64,000 nt of DNA from an uncultured Clostridia bacterium (GTDB lineage: Bacteria; Bacillota; Clostridia; UBA1212; UBA1255), in NCBI GenBank assembly GCA_904420095.1, contig CAJFUB010000007.1, forward strand, positions 124,001-188,000. The letters run 5' to 3'. The position numbers and the translations under genes are program-made. This document shows positions 35,432 through 43,420 of this stretch, one piece after another. The notes under the pieces are model-generated. The model was given only the letters and a program-made list of their open reading frames with translations, did not search any database and was not told the origin of the DNA. Within the stretch, counting starts at the first letter, position 1. Each line of letters begins with the position of its first letter.

Positions 35432-36238
35432 TCAAATTATTTTTTTCATATAATTGATATATTGCAAAAATACGACGCCAGGCGCTTCCAGATCAGAATA
35501 CCACCGTTTCACCCATTCCAGCGAAAGATATCCGTTATACCCGTTTTCGTTCAGAATTCTCACGCCCTCCTTCACAGGAAGATCCCCGTAGCCCATCATT
35601 TTATACTGCAGGCGGCCGTCTCCGTCTACGACGGAGTCTTTGACATGTACATATTTTATATAGCTGCCGATGTTTTCATAAGTTTGTTCCGGCTGTTCTC
35701 CAAAATACCGGTACGGATGGTGCATATCCCAAAGGACTCCGACACTGCCGTCGGAAAGTCTTCGCAAAAGTGTGGAAAGCCGTTTTGTGTCAGCATAAAC
35801 GCCATTCGTTTCGATCAGCAGTGCAACGCCTCTTTCCTTGGCATACTGTCCTAACGGCTCCAGAGAAGCGGCGACTACGGAATCGTCAATTTCCGCAGAA
35901 GGCTGCGGATCTTTATCTCCCAAAACGCGGACATACGAGGCTCCTAAGGCGCTCGCCGTATCGATATAGGCTTTGCCCTCTTCGAGATACCGCCCGGCAT
36001 TCGTCTTGTCATACAAATAGCAGGCCGACGTGAGACAAACGACCTCGAGGTCCATTGCCTTCAATTTATTCTTGGTAGACTGAATATTATTTGCCGAAAA
36101 TTCCTTGATATCCGGCGCGTACAGTTCGTTGCCTACGCCGCGGATCTCAATTCCGTCGAAACCCATATCCTTTGCGGTAGCCAGAATTTCATTCCAGGAC
36201 CATTCTGGGCAGCCGAGTGTAGAAAAAGATAATTTCAT
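35432..36238 (-). CDS. Xylose-isomerase-like TIM-barrel sugar isomerase/epimerase
   Basis: The protein (268 residues from the ATG at 36238) shows the AP endonuclease 2/xylose isomerase-like fold: FSTLGCPEWSW at the start, GFDGIEIRGVG, LLIETNGVYAD, GVLWDMHHPY and YVHVKDSVVD. The Glu/Asp/His residues in these motifs bind divalent metal. It probably isomerises or epimerises a sugar or related polyol. The ATG at 36238 has AAAGGG eight bases upstream and overlaps the aminotransferase stop region; a GTG at 36247 is less likely. The substrate is unknown. Confidence 0.85.
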   Translation of the reverse strand: MKLSFSTLGCPEWSWNEILATAKDMGFDGIEIRGVGNELYAPDIKEFSANNIQSTKNKLKAMDLEVVCLTSACYLYDKTNAGRYLEEGKAYIDTASALGASYVRVLGDKDPQPSAEIDDSVVAASLEPLGQYAKERGVALLIETNGVYADTKRLSTLLRRLSDGSVGVLWDMHHPYRYFGEQPEQTYENIGSYIKYVHVKDSVVDGDGRLQYKMMGYGDLPVKEGVRILNENGYNGYLSLEWVKRWYSDLEAPGVVFLQYINYMKKII

Positions 36239-36243
36239 ATCAA

Positions 36244-37086
36244 TCACCCTTTCGTTATTGTATCAATGTAATTCTGAAAAGCATGCATAATGCGGAGTAC
36301 CGTACTGTTTTCCGGAGAATTATACTGTATTTCATCGACTTTTGCAATCGGTAAAACATTGATTGAGGTGCCTGTAATAAACAATGCCTCCACTTCCTCC
36401 AGCGCGGAGTATCTGATGGGTTCGAATTTGACGGAAATATTTTCCTGTGCGCAAAGATCAAGCACATACTGCCGCATAATGCCCTCCAGAACCATTTCAC
36501 GCGGCGCGGTATAGACGGTGCCCGGTTCTCCTCTGCGTACAAAAAAAAGATTGGACTTGCTCCCCTCCGTAAGATAGCCCTCCGCATTCATCAGCAGCGC
36601 CTCGAAAATTTCATTCGCCTGCTTGAAGGTCTCGATTCTTTCTATATAATCCGATCTCCGTATTTTTGCGTTAGGACTGGGCCGCTCGATCTGAATACAC
36701 GCCGTTCGGATCCCTTTTTCATAGTAAGCCGGACCGGGATAAAACTTTTTACTGAGATATACAACAAAATCTTTGCCGGTGCTCATAATTTTTACGTTGC
36801 AGTCCCTTTCCTCATTGACGCTGAGCAAAACAGAGGCGTATTCTTTAAAAGCTGCAAGATCCACCGGATTTTCTATTCCTTCAATTTGAAAGCTGTTTTC
36901 CAGGCGGCGGAAATGGTCTTCCAGGAAAAGGCCTTTTCCATTAATAAACCGGATCACCTCATAAATGACCGGCCCGTCAAACGGAAGAACAATGGCGCCG
37001 CTCTCATTTTTCTTCAGTGTGTCGCTTCCGGTCAGCTCGCTGTTTACGATTAAATAGTGCGCGTTGTTATCGTTAAAGCTTAACAT
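36244..37086 (-). CDS. Class IV PLP-dependent aminotransferase
   Basis: The 280-residue protein matches the branched-chain aminotransferase / D-amino acid aminotransferase / aminodeoxychorismate lyase fold. Visible are FDGPVIYEVIRFINGKGLFL with EDHFRRLENS, a likely PLP lysine in NAKIRRSDYIERIE, the phosphate-binding NAEGYLTEGSKSNLFFV, and TGTSINVLPI near the end. It transfers amino groups, but the branch is uncertain. GAGGTG precedes the ATG, which overlaps the mtaD-like stop by 14 bases, so coupling with the deaminase is likely. Confidence 0.87.
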   Translation of the reverse strand: MLSFNDNNAHYLIVNSELTGSDTLKKNESGAIVLPFDGPVIYEVIRFINGKGLFLEDHFRRLENSFQIEGIENPVDLAAFKEYASVLLSVNEERDCNVKIMSTGKDFVVYLSKKFYPGPAYYEKGIRTACIQIERPSPNAKIRRSDYIERIETFKQANEIFEALLMNAEGYLTEGSKSNLFFVRRGEPGTVYTAPREMVLEGIMRQYVLDLCAQENISVKFEPIRYSALEEVEALFITGTSINVLPIAKVDEIQYNSPENSTVLRIMHAFQNYIDTITKG

Positions 37087-38344
37087 GGTTCACCTCGTAA
37101 AGAATCCTTTCTTCATCCAATTTTTTGAGTTCCCGATGCTCCATCAGGATCTCTCCCCGAACGATTACCGTGTCCACATCGGAAGCCTGCATGGAATATA
37201 CGACGGCGCTTTTCATATCATTCAGCGGATTTAAATGAGGCGCCGTCAAATCAATTAAAATCAGGTCTGCGTCCGCTCCTTTGCAGATGCGATTGCCGAA
37301 AACTGCCGCGTCGATCACCTGTTCAGGAGAGACGAGCGCTGGATCTCCGCGCAATCCCTTATATAGTATACCCGCCAAGTGCATTTCTTCAAACAGATTT
37401 AAATTGTTATTGCTCGCACATCCGTCTGTGCCCAGACCGACGCGGATCCCCGCAGCCAGCAATTCCGGAAGAGGCGGCACTCCGCTTGCGAGCTTCAGAT
37501 TGCTTGTAATATTGACGGATACGGAAGCACGAGCCTGCTGCAAAATTTCAAAATCTTCGGCTTCCAGGTGTGTACAATGCGCTGCCAGCACTGGAACAGC
37601 AAAAGCCCCGATCGATGCAAAAAAAGCAGCGGGCCTCATTCCGACAGCTTCCAGGCAGTCGGAAATTTCCTTTTTCGTTTCATGGAGATGCATATGGATG
37701 CCGAGTCCGTTCGCTTTGGCAAACGACACGGCCTCATGCAAAAGGCGGTCGTCATAAAGATATACAGAATGGATTTCACAGATTACGTCGATTCTTCCGT
37801 CTCCGGCGCCTTTCCATTTTTTTATAAGACGTTCCGCCTCCGCAAAGGTATTTTCCGTAATGCGCGCTCCATTCTCCCAGCGGTTATGCAATACCGGAAC
37901 GCTCAGGACCGCCTTCAGGCCGGATTCCAGAACGGCTTGTGCGATCGCTTCAAACGGTTCATACATATCGGCAAAGGCGACTGTTCCGGAACGAATCATT
38001 TCGAGCTGTCCAAGCAGAGAACCATAATATACGCTCCTGGAGGTCAATTTTCTCTCGCGCGGAATAATTTCGTTAAACAGCCATTGCTGCAAGGGCAGAT
38101 CGCTTCCGATATTCCGCAGCAGCGTCATCGGGCTATGCGTATGCGTATTGATCAATCCGGGCAGAATCAGTTTATTTCTTCCCTCTATTATGTTGACCTT
38201 ATTGTCGTGCTCGCGAAGGAAGGCATCGATTTCGGCTTCGTTATTTGTCATAGCCCGGATCCGGCCGCCGTCGATACAGAATCCCTGATAAGTCGGAATA
38301 CCGTTTTCGGCATAAATTTGAGCATTTTTTATCAAAATTGCCAT
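37073..38344 (-). CDS. mtaD: Amidohydrolase, 5'-methylthioadenosine/S-adenosylhomocysteine deaminase-like
   Basis: The 423-residue enzyme has the amidohydrolase metal site: NTHTHSPMTLLRN, HMHLHETKKE, LAAHCTHLEAED and GLGTDGCASNNNLNLFEEM. This set is that of the MtaD/SsnA-type deaminases that act on adenosyl compounds. One segment looks shortened: where relatives carry an ALGL...IGSLEVGKKADLIL stretch, this one reads FGNRICKGADADLIL, about ten residues shorter, in frame. The ATG at 38344 is the best start, though AGGAGA lies some 17 bases upstream; the frame extends to 38476. It leads into the aminotransferase gene. Confidence 0.84.
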   Translation of the reverse strand: MAILIKNAQIYAENGIPTYQGFCIDGGRIRAMTNNEAEIDAFLREHDNKVNIIEGRNKLILPGLINTHTHSPMTLLRNIGSDLPLQQWLFNEIIPRERKLTSRSVYYGSLLGQLEMIRSGTVAFADMYEPFEAIAQAVLESGLKAVLSVPVLHNRWENGARITENTFAEAERLIKKWKGAGDGRIDVICEIHSVYLYDDRLLHEAVSFAKANGLGIHMHLHETKKEISDCLEAVGMRPAAFFASIGAFAVPVLAAHCTHLEAEDFEILQQARASVSVNITSNLKLASGVPPLPELLAAGIRVGLGTDGCASNNNLNLFEEMHLAGILYKGLRGDPALVSPEQVIDAAVFGNRICKGADADLILIDLTAPHLNPLNDMKSAVVYSMQASDVDTVIVRGEILMEHRELKKLDEERILYEVNHVKL

Positions 38345-38381
38345 GAAAACACCACTGACGTCTCCTTTCTGCTGCATGATA

Positions 38382-39377
38382 TCATACTTTTTGGTATCTC
38401 TGCAAGTCCAGCTCAATAAATTTAAGCATGGAATACTGGAACGCACGCCGGATCGCCGTTTCCTGCAAAGGTCCAAGCTCGTTTTCCGGAAGAATCAGAA
38501 TCAGCTTTTTTCTTTTGATTTCCTCTTTGCGAACGGAAATTCCGCCGTATTCGGCTCCCTGAAAAGCTTCCAGCGTGTCGATCATTTTGAGAACAGTCTT
38601 TTCCATGACGCCATTTTTATGGTAACTAGGCAGCGTGTGATTCAGGCTTTTAATCATAACGGCCGTTCCGTCTTCAAATGCGGCGATCACGGGAAAGGCA
38701 TCGGGAAGGTTGCCTCCGTACATCTGTCTGAAAATTTTCCCTCGGGTAAAATTATTTTCATTCCAAATTCCGGAAAATGGTGCCTCCGATTCTTCTATTT
38801 GCAGGAACGGCATTCTGCCGCCGCCCCATGCGCTACACAAAACCGAAAATTCAAGCTTTACCGGAAAAGGCAAATACGTGTCCACTACGCAGGATGCCGT
38901 AAGGCGAATCCGATCGGTTTCCCGATGAAAAAAGCTGCTTTTATACAAATTCAAATTCTTGAGCTCCAGCACGCCGCTCTTCACAAGCGCATCTTCCGCG
39001 AGATAGGAAGCGCACAGCGTCTGCGCCGCAAATCCATAAATGAAGTCAGACGAATGCTCAGAAAGGTCTCTTAACTGCAGAATATTCCCAAGCAAGCGTT
39101 CCTCCTCCGGGGCAAGCGCATCCGAAAATTGCTGCTGCAAGCTTCCGAAAAGCTCCTTCTTTAACTCCTCCGTCAGCTGGTTCCGGTAAATCGGCGCCCA
39201 GCGGCACAGCTCGTCCGCAGTTCTAAGCACGGACAGCTCCAGAAGATTTCGGGCTGACACGATTTGCAGAACAGAAAGAAAGAGCAGCAGCACTCCCATA
39301 AAGGCCGGCAGAACGAGCGCCGCTTCCAGTGTAATATTCCCTCTGCTTTCCGCTTCCCGTTTAATACGTAATTTCAC
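38382..39377 (-). CDS. TadE-like pseudopilin-type protein
   Basis: The 331-residue protein begins with a basic stretch and then GNITLEAALVLPAFMGVLLL, the TadE-like pilin signature (Thr-Leu-Glu-Ala followed by a helix). The rest is a soluble outer region without a recognised domain, ending in a charged helix. I choose the GTG at 39377, which has GGAGG six bases upstream and overlaps the preceding gene by 17 bases; an ATG at 39395 has no good site. It is the third gene of a TadE/DUF5702 trio and probably encodes a minor pilus or surface component. Confidence 0.75.
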   Translation of the reverse strand: MKLRIKREAESRGNITLEAALVLPAFMGVLLLFLSVLQIVSARNLLELSVLRTADELCRWAPIYRNQLTEELKKELFGSLQQQFSDALAPEEERLLGNILQLRDLSEHSSDFIYGFAAQTLCASYLAEDALVKSGVLELKNLNLYKSSFFHRETDRIRLTASCVVDTYLPFPVKLEFSVLCSAWGGGRMPFLQIEESEAPFSGIWNENNFTRGKIFRQMYGGNLPDAFPVIAAFEDGTAVMIKSLNHTLPSYHKNGVMEKTVLKMIDTLEAFQGAEYGGISVRKEEIKRKKLILILPENELGPLQETAIRRAFQYSMLKFIELDLQRYQKV

Positions 39378-41253
39378 AAACGTCCTCCCGTTCATACTGC
39401 TTTCTTCCCAGTCCGAGCAAAAAAGGAGAAAGAAACGGCACATGTGTCCTGGCCGAGGCGGAAAGCTTATGATATACGCCAGATAGACGATACGTCATTC
39501 CGGTTGTTTCTTTCATATTTATTTCAATCACATCGCAAATCCTCATCAGCTTCGTTTCCACGGGCGTAAACAGCAAAAGAATTCTCAGGTAGAACGCATA
39601 ATCCTGAAGCGCATCAATTTTTCCTCCCCCTGCTTCATCAAGCGTCAGGATCGGAACGCTTTGTCCGGAAAGCAGCGTTTCGAGGTCCTGATAGGAATCG
39701 AGCAAGGCCCATGCCGAAACAATAATGATTTTGTATAAAGTTACGCCCGCTCCCATGCTGAGCGCCGCCGCGGCGGCGCGTGCAAGCGCTTCTGCGCCAG
39801 CGCTCCGTTCCGCATCCTTCATAATCTTTATAAAATTAAGTAAAAACCGCAGCGCCAGTATTTTGTTTTCTACGCTCTCATTGTTTCGAGCCGCAGAGGC
39901 ATCTCCAATTAAAATATATTCGGCTTCATTGTTCAAACGGTCTTCTGATGGCGCGTCGAGCCTCAATGTCATGTAATTAAGAATATAATCGTCGATGAGA
40001 AGGCGTTCCGCCGTGCCGCGCACTACCTCTTCAAATGATACTTCCGTTTTGAATGCAAACAAATCCGTAAAGGAGGTAAACGTTTCCAATGAATCGCCTG
40101 CATCCACACCAAAGGAATCGGCGCTGCTGCTTCGCGGGAAAAACCGGGAGGACGGAAGCGCTGCGTATTCCTGTTCAGGTATTCTGTAGGAATCTTCCGA
40201 AATCCGAGACAGATTTGCCGTTTCCAGCAGCTGTTCTTTCAATTCAGTAATCAGCTCAGTTCCCTTCGTCTCGCCCGAAGTGTTCTCCGCGTAAATCAAA
40301 GGAATCCTGATATCCGCAGAAATCTGTCTTTCAACGAAAGAAAAGCGGAATTTCTCAGCGTCGAACTCCCCCCGTTCTTTAAAGGCATATAGAGCGGAAA
40401 GACGTTCGGCAAATACCGAAAGATTTTCAGAAATTTTTGCCGCAGCAGCGCCGCTTCCGATTCGTGCGGCCTGCTGTCGAATAACGTCCGCTTCCTTCGG
40501 CAGCGCGCCGGTCGATTCGGCGCGGCGCAGCACTTCCTCGATCTTTTGTTTTCCGTTCTCTAGCTCCTGGCAGAGCAGTGCCGCACGGGAATTATATTCC
40601 CTGTATTGTTCTTGCAGCAGGATTGCCTGATCCAAAAACGCTTCAGCCTTTTCCTGCCATATTTGAGGAATGTTCTCAAACAGCTCGGAAGCGGCAGCCA
40701 CGGAATAGCCGTTTACACAGGCAGGATCCCCGTCATAATAGCCTTCCACTAATATTTTAAGATCCCGATGCGTTTTCTGAAGCGCTGACAGGAGTTCCGC
40801 CGCCTCACCGCACGCCCGGTAGCCTGCGCCCTCCTCTTTTGCTTCCGAAAGAACGCCAAGCAGATACAGCATGGTCTCCGTCAGCGCCGCCGGCGTTTTG
40901 ATCTTCATCAGTCCGCAGATCTGCTCTTTCAGAACGTCCGGTTCCGTGAAATCTCCGCTCAGAGAGACCTCGGATGCTTCAGAGGGATAATAATCGTCAA
41001 ACAGATCGTGTGCCGAGCCGCCGTTTCCCGTATTAAATCCATATAATCCGTATTTTTCCGCCAAAAGCGAATCATATGAGGCCAAAACAGATCTGCAGGC
41101 AAGCAGCATTCCTGCGGCGGCGCGGCTTTCCAGCGCTTTATATACCGCGTAATCATATAAGGCGGTATTCAGCAAAATGATTCCGCTAAGCAGCACGGCC
41201 GCGGCGATCGTAACGCTTCCGCTGTCACCCCGCGTGCTTCCGATACGTCTCAT
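39361..41253 (-). CDS. DUF5702-like (TadG-like) membrane-anchored protein
   Basis: The 630-residue protein (from the ATG at 41253) starts with RGDSGSVTIAAAVLLSGIIL, a pilin-like N-terminal helix seen in DUF5702/TadG-type proteins. A long extracytoplasmic region follows, rich in Ala, Glu and Leu with probable coiled coils (about 180-310), and the later half has hydrophobic patches (GAGVTLYKIIIVSAWALL). No enzyme motif is seen. GGAG sits nine bases before the ATG, and the gene overlaps the small TadE-like gene upstream by 29 bases. It probably works with its two neighbours in a surface assembly. Confidence 0.7.
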   Translation of the reverse strand: MRRIGSTRGDSGSVTIAAAVLLSGIILLNTALYDYAVYKALESRAAAGMLLACRSVLASYDSLLAEKYGLYGFNTGNGGSAHDLFDDYYPSEASEVSLSGDFTEPDVLKEQICGLMKIKTPAALTETMLYLLGVLSEAKEEGAGYRACGEAAELLSALQKTHRDLKILVEGYYDGDPACVNGYSVAAASELFENIPQIWQEKAEAFLDQAILLQEQYREYNSRAALLCQELENGKQKIEEVLRRAESTGALPKEADVIRQQAARIGSGAAAAKISENLSVFAERLSALYAFKERGEFDAEKFRFSFVERQISADIRIPLIYAENTSGETKGTELITELKEQLLETANLSRISEDSYRIPEQEYAALPSSRFFPRSSSADSFGVDAGDSLETFTSFTDLFAFKTEVSFEEVVRGTAERLLIDDYILNYMTLRLDAPSEDRLNNEAEYILIGDASAARNNESVENKILALRFLLNFIKIMKDAERSAGAEALARAAAAALSMGAGVTLYKIIIVSAWALLDSYQDLETLLSGQSVPILTLDEAGGGKIDALQDYAFYLRILLLFTPVETKLMRICDVIEINMKETTGMTYRLSGVYHKLSASARTHVPFLSPFLLGLGRKQYEREDVCEITY

Positions 41254-41431
41254 ACAGCACCGCTCCTCCCCGCGCGATATCAGTATTGCTGATGCGTTTT
41301 TCAAAAAAGGATTCCCGCAGCGTATCCGAGTGCCTGCTGATCTGTTCCGTATATTTCAGGCAAACGCAGACGGATAAAAGCAAAAACAATAAAAGGACCG
41401 GCATAACAATTGCCGTTTCGATTGTATGCAT
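41225..41431 (-). CDS. Small TadE-like pilin protein
   Basis: The 68-residue protein starts MHTIETAIVMPVLLLFLLLS: a Glu at the usual pilin position before a single helix, as in class III-type pilin or TadE prepilins, then a charged tail. GGGG is eight bases upstream of the ATG at 41431. It is the first gene of the trio and overlaps the DUF5702-like gene. No prepilin peptidase or motor gene is in the window. Confidence 0.7.
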   Translation of the reverse strand: MHTIETAIVMPVLLLFLLLSVCVCLKYTEQISRHSDTLRESFFEKRISNTDIARGGAVLYETYRKHAG

Positions 41432-41529
41432 AAATCTCACCCCGTATTCCGTTATACCTGAAGAGTGCGCATTTGTAAAGAAAAATCGTTCGTCGCGATT
41501 CGTCTCAAAGCGACCGATTCCGCCCCCTT

Positions 41530-41919
41530 TCAGAAAATATTCAAAGCCGACAGCTCGTCCTGATGTTCCGTCATCTCGAATATTTTATCAAGACGTTTCG
41601 CTTCGATGGAAGCATTTTCATAATTTCCGCAGCGCACATATTCCAGAAAAGTGCAGATTCCGAGATCAACCTTTTCAATTGCGGAATGATTGAGAAAAAA
41701 GCTCCAATGTTCCATATGCTTTTCCCAGTCTGCCTGCAGCAGTCCGCATTTTTCTTCCAGCTCCGGTGCGTCGCGGTTCGTATGCAAAATATCATCAATC
41801 CGGCTGCGGAACCCATTGACATCATCCTCAAGCATTCTGTCGAACCACGTCGTCGGAACGAATACCAGCGCTAATATAACAACTACCATAATAAGATATA
41901 TAATAGAATTTCTGTACAT
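41530..41919 (-). CDS. DUF4363 family protein
   Basis: The 129-residue protein has one N-terminal helix (about 5-24) and a helical outer domain with WEKHMEHWSFFLNHSAIEKV, DLGICTFLEYVRCGNYENAS and LDKIFEMTEHQDELS. This is the DUF4363 pattern. The gene follows the DUF421 gene by one base, a pairing common in Clostridia, so the two products probably act together. AGGGA precedes the ATG. Function is unknown. Confidence 0.85.
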   Translation of the reverse strand: MYRNSIIYLIMVVVILALVFVPTTWFDRMLEDDVNGFRSRIDDILHTNRDAPELEEKCGLLQADWEKHMEHWSFFLNHSAIEKVDLGICTFLEYVRCGNYENASIEAKRLDKIFEMTEHQDELSALNIF

Positions 41920-41920
41920 C

Positions 41921-42589
41921 TTATTTCCCTTTCTTCTGAACGACGAATTGTCCGGCGCCGTTTACATAGCAGTAAAAAACATCCTTTGCAGAGCGTACGC
42001 CGTTTTTGCCAAGCTCTTCTCTCAGCATTTTTTTATCTATATTTAAAAGCTCCATATTATCCTCCATGACACAGCCGCCAATAATGATATCTGTGACAAT
42101 ATCGGAAGGCGCTTTGATATCGAGATCGCCGCGCGTTACATTCTGAGACGCGCTGACGGGAAGCACGCTTAAATCTCCGTTGTTTTCCAGGATGGCGAGC
42201 TGTACCGTCTGAACGTCCGGATACCCCTTCAGTCGGAGCGCCTCAAGCAGATCATCCAGCGTATACATTTGATTGCGAAGATTTTTTTCAATAACCACGC
42301 CATTTTTAATCATAACGCATGGCTTCCCGCAAAAAAAGCCGCGTACGGTTTTCAGCTTTAATACCCCGTACGAGATAGAAAGCTGCAGCAGCAGCAGCGA
42401 TAAAATCGGAACGATCCCAGACCACAGCGGAATCGCACTGTCCTGCATCGGCAGCGCAGCCAGATCGGAAATCATGAGCGCGATGACGAATTCATATGGC
42501 TGAAGCTGCCCGATCTGCCGTTTTCCCATCAAACGCATTACAAATATAACAATCAAGTACATAATAATCGTTCTGATAAAGCTGACCAA
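41921..42589 (-). CDS. DUF421 (YetF/YrbG-like) membrane protein
   Basis: The 222-residue protein has three membrane helices, the signature VMRLMGKRQIGQLQPYEFVI, a second MISDLAALPMQD segment and a soluble domain with CGKPCVMIKNGVVIEKNL and MYTLDDLLEALRLKGY. This matches DUF421. I start it at the TTG at 42589: GAGGAG lies nine bases upstream and the resulting VSFIRTIIMYL start fits the family. The longer frame to 42640 adds 17 residues with no site. It is linked to DUF4363 and divergent from two coat-like genes, suggesting a spore or envelope role (inference). Confidence 0.87.
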   Translation of the reverse strand: MVSFIRTIIMYLIVIFVMRLMGKRQIGQLQPYEFVIALMISDLAALPMQDSAIPLWSGIVPILSLLLLQLSISYGVLKLKTVRGFFCGKPCVMIKNGVVIEKNLRNQMYTLDDLLEALRLKGYPDVQTVQLAILENNGDLSVLPVSASQNVTRGDLDIKAPSDIVTDIIIGGCVMEDNMELLNIDKKMLREELGKNGVRSAKDVFYCYVNGAGQFVVQKKGK

Positions 42590-42695
42590 GATAAATGTCT
42601 CCTCTGTTTGTAGAATCTCTGACGCGTATATTTTCCGCATTTATGCACAAAATATTCCCTGCATTTATTATCATTCAGGAAAGGAGGATCAGAAA

Positions 42696-42908
42696 ATGCC
42701 GAATTCAACGATGCCTGAGAAATCGCTTGCGATGCTGGAGGATATGCTTGGCGCGGAATCGACGGCCATCAAAAAATTCCATTTTTACGCAGCAAACTGC
42801 ACCGATCCGAATTTAAAGACAATTTGTGAAAAGGCTGAGCAAATGCACAGGAAGCATTTCGATACGATGTTTCAGTATCTGAATTCCTATGCATGTCAGG
42901 CTAATTAA
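42696..42908 (+). CDS. Small helical protein, possible spore-coat associated
   Basis: The 70-residue protein is two amphipathic helices (EKSLAMLEDMLGAESTAIKK and ICEKAEQMHRKHFDTMFQYL) joined by a short turn, similar in build to small ferritin-like or coat-associated proteins placed before CotF-like genes. AAAGGAGG lies upstream of the ATG. The CotF-like gene follows 11 bases later, so they form one operon. I cannot name a family with certainty. Confidence 0.7.
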   Translation: MPNSTMPEKSLAMLEDMLGAESTAIKKFHFYAANCTDPNLKTICEKAEQMHRKHFDTMFQYLNSYACQAN

Positions 42909-42919
42909 GGAGGACAGAG

Positions 42920-43189
42920 ATGGAACAAATCTTAACGGAGCAGGATATGATCAGCGATGCGCTCAGTACAGAGAAGCAGATAACGGAGCTCTATGCATCC
43001 TTCGTTTCAGAAGCATCGTGTCAGATCCTCAGAAATGAAATCACAAAAATTTTTACAGAAACGCAGCAGCTCCAATTTGAAGTTTTCAACGCCATGAAAG
43101 CGCGCGGCTGGTATAGTGTCAAAAATACGGATCAGGCCGCAATCCAGCAGGCTGTACAAAAATTCAGACAGGTCATGAGCGGATTGTGA
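42920..43189 (+). CDS. CotF-family spore coat-like protein
   Basis: The 89-residue protein reads LTEQDMISDALSTEKQITEL, then ASFVSEASCQILRNEITKI and FEVFNAMKARGWYSVKNTD. The order of helices and the MKARGWY block match the CotF spore coat family of Bacillota. AAGGAGG is seven bases before the ATG. Its presence supports a sporulating host. A terminator follows. Confidence 0.87.
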   Translation: MEQILTEQDMISDALSTEKQITELYASFVSEASCQILRNEITKIFTETQQLQFEVFNAMKARGWYSVKNTDQAAIQQAVQKFRQVMSGL

Positions 43190-43211
43190 AATTCGCAGAC
43201 AGAGCTCCCGG

Positions 43212-43243
43212 CCCGGCAGATCATAACGCCGGGTTTTTCTTTT
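43212..43243 (+). terminator. Terminator after the CotF-like operon
   Basis: CCCGGC (43212-43217) and GCCGGG (43228-43233) pair around a ten-base loop, followed by TTTTTCTTTT. Confidence 0.85.
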
Positions 43244-43420
43244 ACATAGTCCTTTGTCGGTGCATTTTATATGGATTTTAGGGCAATATCGATTATTTCA
43301 AAACGAAAAATTTACGTTTTTGGCTAAAATGTAACAGGTAATTAATGATCTGTGCTTTGGCATATGGTAAAATGGCAAACGAAAATTTTAATTTTAATTC
43401 TGAAAGGAAATGATTGATAA

